Program-made: the position numbers and the translations under genes | Source of the DNA: Pseudaquidulcibacter sp041917055 | Lineage (GTDB): Bacteria > Pseudomonadota > Alphaproteobacteria > Caulobacterales > Aquidulcibacteraceae | Direction of reading: 5' to 3' | DNA: 64,000 bases | Assembly (NCBI GenBank): GCA_041917055.1 | Contig: JAYRYJ010000008.1 | Location: 1 to 64,000, forward strand | Shown here: in pieces, positions 42,570-51,195 of the stretch | Position numbering within the stretch: the stretch's first letter is position 1 | Layout: every line of letters begins with the position of its first letter | The notes under the pieces: model-generated | What the model was told of the DNA's origin: nothing | Database searches by the model: none | Seen by the model: the letters and a program-made list of their open reading frames with translations, nothing else

Positions 42570-43222
42570 TAATTAACGCCAAATTGCCAAGCATTGCCAT
42601 TTTGGCGTTTCCAAACCCCGGTCCAGGTTTTACCATTAGCTTTTGTGCTTAATTTGGCGCGCTCTTTCTGCGAAACGATATTGGGAATAATGCCGAAAAC
42701 AATGTCTTTTGCGCCGGCGGCTTGTAAAATCTTGCCGGCCATTTCGCCGCAATTGCGATAAAACAGATTATATTTTTCGCCTTCATCAATTTTGCCGTTG
42801 ATTTGAGCGATTTTTGCCTTCGCGCCGGCTAAATCCATTGCCTCAGGGAAATGGGAAACATCGACTTTGTCTATCCCATAATAATCCGCAAAGACATTGA
42901 CGATTTCTTGGACGGACTTTTCAGTTAGATTACCATTGGCATCAGTTTCAATGGCATATGGCATGGCGCGAAAGTCGCGAACCAAAGCATTTGATTGGTC
43001 ATGATTGGAATCCGGCGGGTCATAAACACCGTATTCGACACATTCAAGATTGCCTATTTTGTCACTAATACAAACCGCGCCATGCCCATTGCCCAAAGCG
43101 ACATTTCGCGCATTGAGCCTTAAACCATCAGCAAAGGCATTACAGGCGAAAAACGATGCGCATACTACAAATGCGGACACAAGTGCCGAAAATTTGGAGG
43201 AGTTTTGCGCCCGCACCACCAA
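42569..43222 (-). CDS. Hypothetical exported protein, possibly papain-like (NlpC/P60-related)
   Basis: Up to 217 residues; start uncertain (TTG 43222 or GTG 43219) with AAGGA upstream. The N-terminus is a Sec signal peptide ending FACNAFA. The mature part shows VALGNGHGAVCISDK and later KYNLFYRNCGEMAGKILQAAG. An early histidine strand and a later N-C-G helix of a 'YN-x-x-x-NC' type resembles permuted papain-like domains (LRAT/NlpC-P60 type), where that cysteine would be the nucleophile. That is a guess from two motifs. It follows the SIMPL gene by one base and overlaps the lipoprotein start. Confidence 0.5.
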   Translation of the reverse strand: MVVRAQNSSKFSALVSAFVVCASFFACNAFADGLRLNARNVALGNGHGAVCISDKIGNLECVEYGVYDPPDSNHDQSNALVRDFRAMPYAIETDANGNLTEKSVQEIVNVFADYYGIDKVDVSHFPEAMDLAGAKAKIAQINGKIDEGEKYNLFYRNCGEMAGKILQAAGAKDIVFGIIPNIVSQKERAKLSTKANGKTWTGVWKRQNGNAWQFGVN

Positions 43223-43223
43223 A

Positions 43224-43949
43224 TTAATCCTTGATGAAATAGGTGATTGTGGTCACAACACGCACTTTTTTATCAATTTGCTTATCGCCCGATTCATTGG
43301 GAATTTCGACCGCCGGATTAACCTCAATCACGCCCTGATTGGCATTTTGAATTTTGCCGACTTTTGAACCCGATTCTTGAGCGAATTTTTGCGCGGCTTC
43401 TTTGGCGCGTTGAGTTGCCTCAGTCAAAAGGGCAGGCTTCAAATCATTTAATTTAGTGAACATAAAGGTCGGGCCGCCACCATATTCGGTCGCGAAAATC
43501 ACGCCTTGGCGCAATAATTCGGAAATTCCACGCGCAGAATCCGAAATTTTTTGAACTTCGCCCGATTTAACCATCATGTCTTCGGTCAAGACATAACGCA
43601 CGCCTTCATTTACCTGATTGCCATAGGAATCCGCCCATTTATCTTGAACCTGAACGCCTTGGACTTGAAATTCTTCGGGTTTAAAGCCTTTGGCTTGAAG
43701 ATAGGCTTTAACTGCGGCCTCTGAACCCTCTAATTTTTGGCGTGCCTCTTCCAATGATGGGCCCGAAGCCACAAAACGAATAGGCCAGAAACCCAAATCC
43801 GCTTGCACCGATTTTTCGGCCAGACCTTTGACGGTTATGGTGCGAAAGCCTAGGCGGGATTTGACTAAAGCATTCCCCGCCGAAAAACCGGCAAAGGCAA
43901 TACCTAAAGATAATACAAGGGCGGGAACGAACGAATTTGGATTTTGCAT
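43224..43949 (-). CDS. SIMPL domain (DUF541) exported protein
   Basis: A 241-residue protein with one N-terminal hydrophobic helix (VPALVLSLGIAFAGFSAGNAL), acting as a signal anchor. The rest matches the SIMPL/DUF541 pattern: TITVKGLAEKSVQADLGFWPI, EEARQKLEGSEAAVKAYLQAKGF, FQVQGVQVQDKW, then TEATQRAKEAAQKFAQESGSKV near residue 195. Members are periplasmic, oligomeric and of unclear function (stress tolerance). First gene of a three-gene operon with the papain-like and lipoprotein genes. Confidence 0.88.
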   Translation of the reverse strand: MQNPNSFVPALVLSLGIAFAGFSAGNALVKSRLGFRTITVKGLAEKSVQADLGFWPIRFVASGPSLEEARQKLEGSEAAVKAYLQAKGFKPEEFQVQGVQVQDKWADSYGNQVNEGVRYVLTEDMMVKSGEVQKISDSARGISELLRQGVIFATEYGGGPTFMFTKLNDLKPALLTEATQRAKEAAQKFAQESGSKVGKIQNANQGVIEVNPAVEIPNESGDKQIDKKVRVVTTITYFIKD

Positions 43950-44024
43950 TTTAACCTCTATTTAGGGTCGGAACTCATTAATTGAATAGTCCCGAACCTA
44001 GGCGCTATTAAATTCAGATTAAGG

Positions 44025-44540
44025 CTAATTTTTGGCTTTGCAAGACATTTTTATTAGTGAATATCCGGTTTCATTGTATCCTTCAGCAGAATAATAAATA
44101 ATCTTAGTATTAAGCGTATTATTGGCTTTATTATAGATCATTGAAGTCGAACGATAATCCCCCCAAGAATCGGCGTTTGATGGTTTAAATGGCGTCTCAA
44201 GGACTAATTCGCCAATATCATTTTTTTGATAGGCAGTGTTCGCACCTTTTTCACATCCTGATTCAAAACAATATTTCTCGGATTTGAAGTCAAATGCCAG
44301 ATCGTAATTCAATTCCGGATTGGCTTTTGTAACAGGGTCGCCCTTTGAAGCTGTGCCCACAATTTGGTTCTCAATCAAAGTGCAATTGATTTTGGTGAGG
44401 GCAGGGGGTTTTGTTATTGGCACAATTTTCTTTGAAACGACCTTTGCTGTATTTGGTTTTTTAGCAGGTTTCGCATCAACAATATTGGAAATGCCAAGAA
44501 GACACGCGGCGCACAGAATGATATTGATTTTTCTTGTCAC
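44025..44540 (-). CDS. Hypothetical exported protein
   Basis: About 171 residues from the GTG at 44540, which has an excellent GGAGG nine bases upstream; the longer frame from 44582 would put 14 residues before the signal peptide. The N-terminus (RKINIILCAACLLGISNIVDA) is a Sec signal. A proline- and lysine-rich linker (about 20-50) precedes a domain with four cysteines (NCTLIENQ, KYCFESGCEKG, MSCKAKN). Not recognised. Single gene upstream of the SIMPL operon. Confidence 0.55.
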   Translation of the reverse strand: MTRKINIILCAACLLGISNIVDAKPAKKPNTAKVVSKKIVPITKPPALTKINCTLIENQIVGTASKGDPVTKANPELNYDLAFDFKSEKYCFESGCEKGANTAYQKNDIGELVLETPFKPSNADSWGDYRSTSMIYNKANNTLNTKIIYYSAEGYNETGYSLIKMSCKAKN

Positions 44541-44617
44541 TTTAATTCCTCCCAAAAGCGAAATAATGAAGGATTTCGACAAAATTTAGGCAAACAATCG
44601 CTTCGTGTCTAATTATT

Positions 44618-45382
44618 CTAATCCAAGTTTTCGATAGCATTAATCACACTTTGCGCGTCGAACGGCTTAGACAAAAGCGCATTTGCGCCAAATTCTTTCA
44701 TTATTCTAAGTTCGTCCTCATTGCCCGACATGGCGATAATTTTTACGTCAGGGAATAATCGGCGAATTTTTGGCAAAGCGATTTTTGGGTCAATTCCCGG
44801 CATATTCAAATCACAAAAAATCAAATCGACGTCGAATAAATCTATATCTTTGAGAGTTTCGTCAATATTATTGGAAATTGTGATGCGGAAATCGAATTGG
44901 GAAAGTATATTCGCACAGATTGAACATATCGCATTCGAATCATCGATTATTAAAGCATGAATCAGACGATTTTCATTTTCCAATCTATATTCGACTTCGC
45001 GAATAAATTCGTCGAACCGCTTTTTGGAAAACGGCTTATTCAAAAGAAAGCTCGCGCCATCTTTTTTAGCTTTTGCGAGTAAAGTGGAATTATTTAGATT
45101 TTCGCCTGACGCGCTCATTGCGCAAATAATCGCATCAGGGTCTAATTCTTTCGCTTTATTTGTGCTTGCGCCAAATTCGGCATCAGGTAGAACCAAATCA
45201 CACATAATGAGTGACGGTTTTTTGGGCGAAGTTTCTAACAAAAATATCGCATCTTCTAAGCAATAGGCTTTTTGAATTTGCCAGTGATTTTTATCAAACA
45301 TGGCCTCAATAAGTTTAATTTGCACGACACTGTCTTCGATAATAAGACAGTTCTTAACGTCAATAATCTCAGAAGATTCCAT
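44618..45382 (-). CDS. Double-receiver (REC-REC) response regulator, paralogue 3
   Basis: A 254-residue protein made of two CheY-like domains and no output domain. Receiver 1 (about 10-130) has LIIEDS, MCDLVLPDAEF, CAMSASG and LNKPFSKK; receiver 2 (about 137-254) has LIIDDSNAIC, FCDLNMPGID, IAMSGNED and LSKPFDAQ. Both acceptor aspartates and the conserved Thr/Ser and Lys are intact. It is one of three tandem genes of the same layout (45435-46229 and 46371-47156), so it likely acts by protein contact in a phosphorelay or as a stress signalling adaptor. No histidine kinase gene is adjacent. Its promoter is separate from the next gene by about 50 bases. Confidence 0.88.
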   Translation of the reverse strand: MESSEIIDVKNCLIIEDSVVQIKLIEAMFDKNHWQIQKAYCLEDAIFLLETSPKKPSLIMCDLVLPDAEFGASTNKAKELDPDAIICAMSASGENLNNSTLLAKAKKDGASFLLNKPFSKKRFDEFIREVEYRLENENRLIHALIIDDSNAICSICANILSQFDFRITISNNIDETLKDIDLFDVDLIFCDLNMPGIDPKIALPKIRRLFPDVKIIAMSGNEDELRIMKEFGANALLSKPFDAQSVINAIENLD

Positions 45383-45434
45383 CGTTTACCGCCACCTCGA
45401 AGCAACAGGATTGCACGATAAGTTGAAACCAAGG

Positions 45435-46229
45435 TTAATTTACACCGTGAGATTGTATATTTTGCAGTAAATTGGCACTTGCAAGCAAAATGGCTTTTTG
45501 CGTGGTTCGCAATAAATCCGTCTGCGAAAGTGGCTTTGTGATTGCGGTTTCCGCACCGGCATTTAGCGCATTGCGCAATGTAACATTAGGGCCCGAGGTG
45601 GAAGCAATTATTGCAACGCCAGGCAATTCTTCTTTGACAAAGGGAAATGCCAATTTTGGAACAATATCGTCATTATCAATGTCGATAATAATGGCGTCCA
45701 AATCCAAAACATCTAACTTATACATAACTTCTTCAAGATATTTCGCACATGAAGTATTATAGCCGGCATTTTGCAAAGTGAGTTTTGCGAGTTTGCAAAC
45801 TTCTTCATCTTCATCAATAATCAAGACATGATTTTTGCGACCGCCTGATTGCGCCCTATCTTCGGCGGTTTCAAGAATTTCTTTCAATCTTTCTTTGTTA
45901 AACGGCTTTTCTAACAAAAATTCCGCGCCATCGCGCTTGGCATTGAATAATGCGGTTTTGGCATCCATTCCGTCCGAGCCCGCGCTCATAGCAGCGATAA
46001 TTAGGTTATCATCAAGTTCTCGTATTTTTGCAATCGCGTCTAATTCCGGATTATCCGGCAATACCATGTCGCACAGAACAAAATCCACCTGCTCACTATT
46101 CAAAGTTTCCAGACCATGTTGCAATGTGAGAGCCGAAAACACATTCCAACCCAATTCAGACACCATCATCATTATGATGCGCGCTTGGACTTTTGAATCC
46201 TCAATAATAAGGCAGTTTTTTCGAAACAT
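45435..46229 (-). CDS. Double-receiver (REC-REC) response regulator, paralogue 2
   Basis: A 264-residue paralogue of the flanking genes. Receiver 1 has LIIEDSKVQA, LCDMVLPDNPE, AAMSAGSDG and LEKPFNKERL, fully conserved. Receiver 2 is more divergent: LIIDEDEEVC, IIIDIDNDDI, IASTSGPNV and ITKPLSQTDL; the acceptor aspartate and lysine remain but the Met-Pro loop after the aspartate is replaced by Asn-Asp-Asp. This suggests that receiver 2 has drifted to a different partner or to phosphorylation-independent use. No output domain is present. Confidence 0.87.
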   Translation of the reverse strand: MFRKNCLIIEDSKVQARIIMMMVSELGWNVFSALTLQHGLETLNSEQVDFVLCDMVLPDNPELDAIAKIRELDDNLIIAAMSAGSDGMDAKTALFNAKRDGAEFLLEKPFNKERLKEILETAEDRAQSGGRKNHVLIIDEDEEVCKLAKLTLQNAGYNTSCAKYLEEVMYKLDVLDLDAIIIDIDNDDIVPKLAFPFVKEELPGVAIIASTSGPNVTLRNALNAGAETAITKPLSQTDLLRTTQKAILLASANLLQNIQSHGVN

Positions 46230-46370
46230 ATTTCTTCCCCAAGTATAGTTTCGATCTTGTTTTTGTTTTGTTTGTAATAATCATACAAGAATCCCGTTAC
46301 CCTAGATTAACGGGTTTCTTTCTGATAGCAATTATTAATTGCAACAAATAGCAGTATTATTGGCTGGGAA

Positions 46371-47156
46371 TTATGCCGCTTTCAACATTTCTAATAAGTG
46401 GCTATTTGCCATTAGGATTGCGCTATTTATTTTTTTCGCCAGATCCTCGGCATTAAATGGCTTGGTTATCGTTGTATCCGCGCCAAGATTTAATGTTTCA
46501 TGAAGGTCTTTTTCACTTTGCCCGGTCATTACGACGATACCAACGCCCGGCATTGCCGCGCGTATTTCGGGAATGGCCTCCATCGGCGAAATTCCCGGCA
46601 TATTTAAGTCGGTGAGAATTACATCAAGGTCAAAGTTATCAATGCGACTGAATGCATCGTCAATCGATTCCGCACTAACAGTTCTAAAACCTTTGGCTGT
46701 CAACATTTTTTCGCAAACCGCGCGAATCGTGCTCGAATCATCAATAATCAAAACCAATGGCGGGCATTTGCCGTTTTCAATGCGTGCGCGCGCCATTTGC
46801 AATACTTCATTCAATCTCTCTTGATTAAATGGCTTTTGCAAAAGAAATTCGGCGCCTTGTGAACGTGCGAATTTCAGGACTTCACTCGCGGCGTTTTTTG
46901 TGTCGCCCGCTGTCATTGCGCCGACAATTGAATTGGGGGAGGCTTCTTTGATGCGCGCAACAGTTTCAGAACCATCGGAATCAGGGAGGCAAAGGTCGGT
47001 CAAGACAAAATCAATCGCTTGAGACTTAAGGCTTCGTAAGCCATGTTCCAAATCAAGCGCTGTGAACACACTCCAACCGCATTTTGCGATCATTTGCATG
47101 ATGATATTTGCTTGCATTTTGCTGTCTTCAATTAATAGACAATTCAAATTTGACAT
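46371..47156 (-). CDS. Double-receiver (REC-REC) response regulator, paralogue 1
   Basis: About 261 residues from ATG 47156 (MSNLNCLLIEDSKMQ); the longer frame starts nine residues earlier and is less likely because the other paralogues begin close to LIIEDS. Receiver 1: LIEDS, LTDLCLPDSDG, GAMTAGDT, LQKPFNQERL. Receiver 2: LIIDDSSTIR, LTDLNMPGISP, VVMTGQSE, ITKPFNAEDL. All phosphorylation residues conserved. First of three tandem copies on this strand, separated by about 140 and 50 bases. LNMPGI in receiver 2 and SKMQ in receiver 1 show the copies arose by duplication of a whole REC-REC gene. Confidence 0.88.
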   Translation of the reverse strand: MSNLNCLLIEDSKMQANIIMQMIAKCGWSVFTALDLEHGLRSLKSQAIDFVLTDLCLPDSDGSETVARIKEASPNSIVGAMTAGDTKNAASEVLKFARSQGAEFLLQKPFNQERLNEVLQMARARIENGKCPPLVLIIDDSSTIRAVCEKMLTAKGFRTVSAESIDDAFSRIDNFDLDVILTDLNMPGISPMEAIPEIRAAMPGVGIVVMTGQSEKDLHETLNLGADTTITKPFNAEDLAKKINSAILMANSHLLEMLKAA

Positions 47157-47261
47157 GCATTCCCCGCGAATCCAAAATTCCAAAAGTGCCCTTTTGTCTA
47201 TCTTTTTGATTTTGAATGAGTTTTATTAATTCAATGTTTCCCTAAAGGAAACTCGCAGGAT

Positions 47262-47957
47262 TTAGTTATTTTTTTGTAAAACTCCTGAGTAATATGCTGC
47301 TAATTTTAGACTATACTTTCGTCCTATTTTTGCGAGTTCCGCTTCTTTCGCGGCATTCTTGTCTTCACTGCATTCGCCATTTCCGCCGCCTTTTTGCTGG
47401 AAGCCAAAATTAAATGCTATTATCAAAGGCTCGCGGATAAAGCTTGATTGCGGGGCTTCAAGGTCGAGCATCGAGGTCATTTTTGAGCGATAAGTCTGAT
47501 CTGAAGCGCCACTGCAAGCACTGCGGATTGCGTGCAATTCACCAAAAACACGTGATAATTCAACAAGGTCGGCGCGTTTTGCGGGATCTATTTCACGCTT
47601 TCTATGCGGTGTTTGGCTTATTATTTTGCGGTCTTCATAGTTTTCAGAACCGTCCGAAATAATCGCGGATGAATTTTTATTTCCATTATCAAGTATTAAT
47701 TCTTTTTCATTTTCGATTTGTTCAATCATTACTTCTTGCGGTGGCAATATGTCGCTATCGGGCGCGGGGGCAAATCCTTCGCCTTCTGGTGGCAGGCTTT
47801 CGATTTTCGCCTCGCTATCTTGGGAGTTTTTAATGATTTCGGCTTCTTCTAGTGTGAGATTTTCGACGTTTGGATCCTGAGTATCCTGCGCGACTAAGGC
47901 TTTGGCGAAAAACATTGCCACAAGGATAATCGCTGTTTGCCAAAAATACTTTCTCAT
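47262..47957 (-). CDS. TIGR02301 family exported protein
   Basis: About 231 residues from ATG 47957 (ATG 47963 alternative). A Sec signal ends at ALVAQ. A long acidic, proline-rich region (about 24-120) is followed by the conserved domain: RADLVELSRVFGELHAIRSAC, SDQTYRSKMTSMLDLEAP, REPLIIAFNFGFQQ and C-terminal AELAKIGRKYSLKLAAYYSG. This matches the alphaproteobacterial TIGR02301 pattern (GELH-x-L/I-R-x2-C, D-x-x-W/Y-R-x-KM, I-x-AFN-x-GF/Y). Function unknown, probably periplasmic. Divergent from the SRAP gene. Confidence 0.8.
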   Translation of the reverse strand: MRKYFWQTAIILVAMFFAKALVAQDTQDPNVENLTLEEAEIIKNSQDSEAKIESLPPEGEGFAPAPDSDILPPQEVMIEQIENEKELILDNGNKNSSAIISDGSENYEDRKIISQTPHRKREIDPAKRADLVELSRVFGELHAIRSACSGASDQTYRSKMTSMLDLEAPQSSFIREPLIIAFNFGFQQKGGGNGECSEDKNAAKEAELAKIGRKYSLKLAAYYSGVLQKNN

Positions 47958-48038
47958 AACCATGACATGAACTGCTTTGAATTTAATTTCAATTGCTATG
48001 ATATTATGTATTATGGTCTTGCGTTTGGGGGGATAGAA

Positions 48039-48719
48039 ATGTGTGGAAGATTTGCGGTAACATTGCCCCCCGAAGCAATGGCTGGCCTTTTCGGATCAAA
48101 AGACATTATCGAATATCAAAAATCATTTAATGTTGCCCCGACAAGGCAAATACCGATGTGTGCAATCGGCAAGGCAAAGGATCGCCGCATTATTAAGGCG
48201 CGTTGGGGCCTTGTGCCGCCGTTTTTGGAAAAATTGGACGGGCCACCACTCTTTAATGCACGAAGTGAAACAATTATTGAAAAGCCAAGTTTCAAACAGG
48301 CTTTTGCAAAACGCCGCTGCCTTATACCATCTGATGGCTATTATGAATGGCAAAATCAAGATGGCAAGAAAACACCATTTTTCATTCATCGAAGCGACAA
48401 TGAACCGTGCGTTTTCGCCGGAATTTGGGAAATGAAGCGCGACGAAAATTCCCCGAATGGAATTCTATTATCCTGCGCCATCATAACGACAGAGGCACAA
48501 GGTGAATTAAAAGAAATGCATCATCGCCAGCCAGTTGTTTTGGAAAAATCAGAATTTGCCAATTGGCTAGATGAAAGCGCGACACAAAAATCACTCTTGC
48601 AATTATTGAAGCCGGTTTCGGAAAAAACACTTGCTTTCTATCAAGTTTCCAATGAAGTTAATTCAATAAGAAACGATAATGAGACATTAAATAAAAGAGT
48701 AGGGGGCGCAAGTGGTTGA
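48039..48719 (+). CDS. SOS response-associated peptidase (SRAP/HMCES, YedK type)
   Basis: About 226 residues; the start is placed at ATG 48039 so that Met is followed by the catalytic Cys2 (MCGRFAVTL). SRAP proteins crosslink to abasic sites in single-stranded DNA through Cys2 and protect them. Conserved blocks are FNVAPTRQIP, ARWGLVPPF, FNARSETI, RRCLIPSDGYYEWQ and the histidine of MHHRQPVVL. The longer frame from 47937 is rejected because it buries Cys2. The MFS gene overlaps its 3' end by 8 bases. Confidence 0.95.
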   Translation: MCGRFAVTLPPEAMAGLFGSKDIIEYQKSFNVAPTRQIPMCAIGKAKDRRIIKARWGLVPPFLEKLDGPPLFNARSETIIEKPSFKQAFAKRRCLIPSDGYYEWQNQDGKKTPFFIHRSDNEPCVFAGIWEMKRDENSPNGILLSCAIITTEAQGELKEMHHRQPVVLEKSEFANWLDESATQKSLLQLLKPVSEKTLAFYQVSNEVNSIRNDNETLNKRVGGASG

Positions 48720-49917
48720 AACAAAAGAAAAAATTTCGGCCTCTTTATGGTTTCTATTATTCGTTGTCGGCACGGCATACCTTGCGAGCAGATATGATTT
48801 TCAGCTTTCAACCCTTACAATTCCGCAATTCCAGAAATCCCTGCATTTAACCGATAAAGAGGCCGCCCAAATTACGGCTTGGGTTAAATTAGGCGCAATT
48901 CCGGCTGTTTTGATTAGTTTCTTTGCCGATATTTGGGGGCGGAAACCTATTTTTATGGTATCAATAATCGGGTTTTCGATTTCGGCAATTATTGCCGCGA
49001 CGGCGCAAAATGGGGCAATTTTGCTTTTAGGCCTGTTTTGCACCCGCCTTTTCACAATGATTGGCGAATTATTGGCGGTGGTAATTTTGTCCGAATCCTC
49101 CCCACCCGGCGTTCGTGCGTTTTTGCTTGGCATGGTTGCGGTTCTTGGTTCTTTTGGTGATGCTTTTGCTATCCTTGGATATGGTTTTTTGGGTGATGAC
49201 CCTGATTCATGGCGCAAAATGTATATGATTGGCGCATTGCCAATATTTTTGGTCTTTTGGTGGCGCGTGGCCTTAAAAGAAACCAGCGCGTTTTCACACC
49301 ATAAACCAAAATCATTCGACCTTTTAAGTCCGATAAATAATTTGGGTCATTCAAAGAAGCAGGTTTTCATAATTTGTGCGGCATTGGTGCTTTATTGGAT
49401 TCCTGTCTCACCGGCTTTAAGCATGTATTCAAAATATTTGCAGGATAGTCTTCATTGGCTGCCCAAAGGTGTTTCGACTTTGACCATTATTGCCGGCATT
49501 GTCGGAATGTTAGGCACAACATTCGGCGGGGCATTGGCCGATAGGTTTGGACGCAAAAACATTTCGATTATCGCAATGGTTTTGGTCGCTTTTGGCACAT
49601 TCGGAATGTATCAATTTACAGAGGTGAAAGTCATTGGTGCGGCATATGGCTTACACCTTGTCGGCTGGTTCGCTTTTGTGGTTGCGACACGCGCCCTTGT
49701 AACTGAAAGCGTGGAGACTGAGGCACGGGCGACCGCCACCGGCTTAATGGAAATATTTTCAACCATCGGCGCGTATCTTGGAATGCAAATCCTAAGCGAA
49801 ACCATTAATCATTTCGGCAATGAAGCAGCGCCAATAAAACTAATGACACCATTGATCTTTATTGGATTAATAATCCTATTATTCGCCCAAGAAACAAAAG
49901 GCAAAGTGATTGAATAA
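48712..49917 (+). CDS. Major facilitator superfamily transporter
   Basis: A 401-residue protein with about twelve membrane helices, starting at GTG and overlapping the SRAP gene by 8 bases. Two loop motifs are seen: FFADIWGRKPIFMVS (about 65-80) and ALADRFGRKNISI (about 270), the G-x-x-x-D/G-R-x-GR/K-K motif of MFS. The order and the short C-tail fit a sugar/metabolite:H+ symporter-like group. Substrate cannot be told. Stop is at 49917. Confidence 0.88.
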   Translation: MVETKEKISASLWFLLFVVGTAYLASRYDFQLSTLTIPQFQKSLHLTDKEAAQITAWVKLGAIPAVLISFFADIWGRKPIFMVSIIGFSISAIIAATAQNGAILLLGLFCTRLFTMIGELLAVVILSESSPPGVRAFLLGMVAVLGSFGDAFAILGYGFLGDDPDSWRKMYMIGALPIFLVFWWRVALKETSAFSHHKPKSFDLLSPINNLGHSKKQVFIICAALVLYWIPVSPALSMYSKYLQDSLHWLPKGVSTLTIIAGIVGMLGTTFGGALADRFGRKNISIIAMVLVAFGTFGMYQFTEVKVIGAAYGLHLVGWFAFVVATRALVTESVETEARATATGLMEIFSTIGAYLGMQILSETINHFGNEAAPIKLMTPLIFIGLIILLFAQETKGKVIE

Positions 49918-49975
49918 TTTTGCCATAAGCCACTGTTCTAGGGCGGGTCGGGCGTATTATTGTAATTTTGTAAGC

Positions 49976-50518
49976 CTACTGCCCAGACGCATCATCCATC
50001 GCAATAATTCCCCCATCTGTATGGGTGAATGTCATGGTCTGATAACCCAATGTGATTTTTACAAGCGGGTCGATTTGGGCCTCATTACCATTATTATCTA
50101 TTAAATTGACAGATAGAACACGCGCATTTTTTAATTCTATTGTATCGGTCACAGAAGTTTGACCGCCGCCGACCGAAGCATTGCGGTTCATTGACCAATG
50201 TGAATATTTCACTTCGGATAAAACTTCATTCGTGACGGCGGCCTGAATTAATAATGGGGTCGCTTTTGAAAGTTTAAGCGTGAAACTAATCGGTGGGCGA
50301 ATGCGCTTTCCGGTTGCCATTCCCGCGCCATTGGTTGGTGTCACACCTGTTGAATAGTCAAGCGCGACCACAGTATTGAGGTTTTCGCGGCCTTTTGACA
50401 AGGAATCACCACGAATTTCGCCTTGTTTAGTGCCTTTTAAGTATAAGAAACCCTCGTCGGCGAAGGCGGAACCTACAACAAGGCTCGAGATTAATAGTCC
50501 TAAAATTTGTTTTTTCAT
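49976..50518 (-). CDS. Hcp-like protein with Sec signal peptide
   Basis: About 180 residues from ATG 50518 with GGAGGGG just upstream. A Sec signal peptide (MKKQILGLLISSLVVGSAFA) precedes an Hcp-fold domain: FLYLKGTKQGEIRGDS at its start, the GKRIRPPISFTLKLSKATPLLIQAA block and IELKNARVLSVNLID. Hcp forms the inner tube of type VI secretion and normally has no signal peptide. There is a paralogue next door and no other T6SS gene in the window. Exported Hcp-like proteins are of unknown function; a periplasmic or surface oligomer is inferred. Confidence 0.75.
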   Translation of the reverse strand: MKKQILGLLISSLVVGSAFADEGFLYLKGTKQGEIRGDSLSKGRENLNTVVALDYSTGVTPTNGAGMATGKRIRPPISFTLKLSKATPLLIQAAVTNEVLSEVKYSHWSMNRNASVGGGQTSVTDTIELKNARVLSVNLIDNNGNEAQIDPLVKITLGYQTMTFTHTDGGIIAMDDASGQ

Positions 50519-50551
50519 TTTCCCCTCCAAACAGGCGGTAAGTGATATAAT

Positions 50552-51085
50552 TTATTGAATGACATTGTCTGTGCCGCTTATGTCGCCCGCAGTCTTACCG
50601 GCTTTATCGGTCGGCGTATAATTTATGGTGAGATTTTGATACAGGATACTTAATTCAGCCTCACCACTACGATTGTCATTGTGGTTGATTTTCAGGCCGT
50701 TAATGTGCGCGTTTTTGAATGAATATACCGCAAAAGCGCGCGTGCCTTGGGCGTCAGATTTTATGGCAGAAAACTTAAATTCGCTAAAGCCTTCGGCATT
50801 AGATGCGGCCTGAAGCAAAAGCGGGACGGCTTTTGAATAAGGCATTGTAAAAGTCACAATCGGGTTTGGACGATTAAATTTATTTGCCGCAGCATTGGTA
50901 TATTTGAATTCGGAATTAAAATTAAATTCAAAAACCGTTATTTGCCCGACAAATCCGACGGTGTTGGATTCACCTTGAATTTCGCCGCCTTTTGCAGGCT
51001 TTGCGACCAAATAACCACTTTCGGCATTCGCCATACCTGCCGACATTAATGCCAAAACACACAAGCCAATCACAGATTTTTTCAT
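50552..51085 (-). CDS. Second Hcp-like protein with Sec signal peptide
   Basis: A 177-residue paralogue of the gene 33 bases downstream. Signal peptide MKKSVIGLCVLALMSAGMANA, then GYLVAKPAKGGEIQGES, the NRPNPIVTFTMPYSKAVPLLLQAA block with the conserved S-x-P-L-L-x-x-A segment of Hcp, and YSFKNAHINGLKINHND. The two proteins align over the whole length, indicating duplication, but differ clearly, so the copies have had time to specialise. GGAGCAATGA precedes the ATG. It is the first gene of a two-gene operon. Confidence 0.75.
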   Translation of the reverse strand: MKKSVIGLCVLALMSAGMANAESGYLVAKPAKGGEIQGESNTVGFVGQITVFEFNFNSEFKYTNAAANKFNRPNPIVTFTMPYSKAVPLLLQAASNAEGFSEFKFSAIKSDAQGTRAFAVYSFKNAHINGLKINHNDNRSGEAELSILYQNLTINYTPTDKAGKTAGDISGTDNVIQ

Positions 51086-51195
51086 TCATTGCTCCCGTAA
51101 TTGGTGAAAACTAACACCCTTATTGGGTTTTAACAATGAAAATATGGGCCAGGCGTGATAGAAAATTCAAACAATTTCCAATATTAAACTAGGTA

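Noticed and set aside
49976..51085. Part of a type VI secretion locus
   Set aside because: No tssB, tssC, vgrG, clpV or membrane complex genes nearby; signal peptides present.
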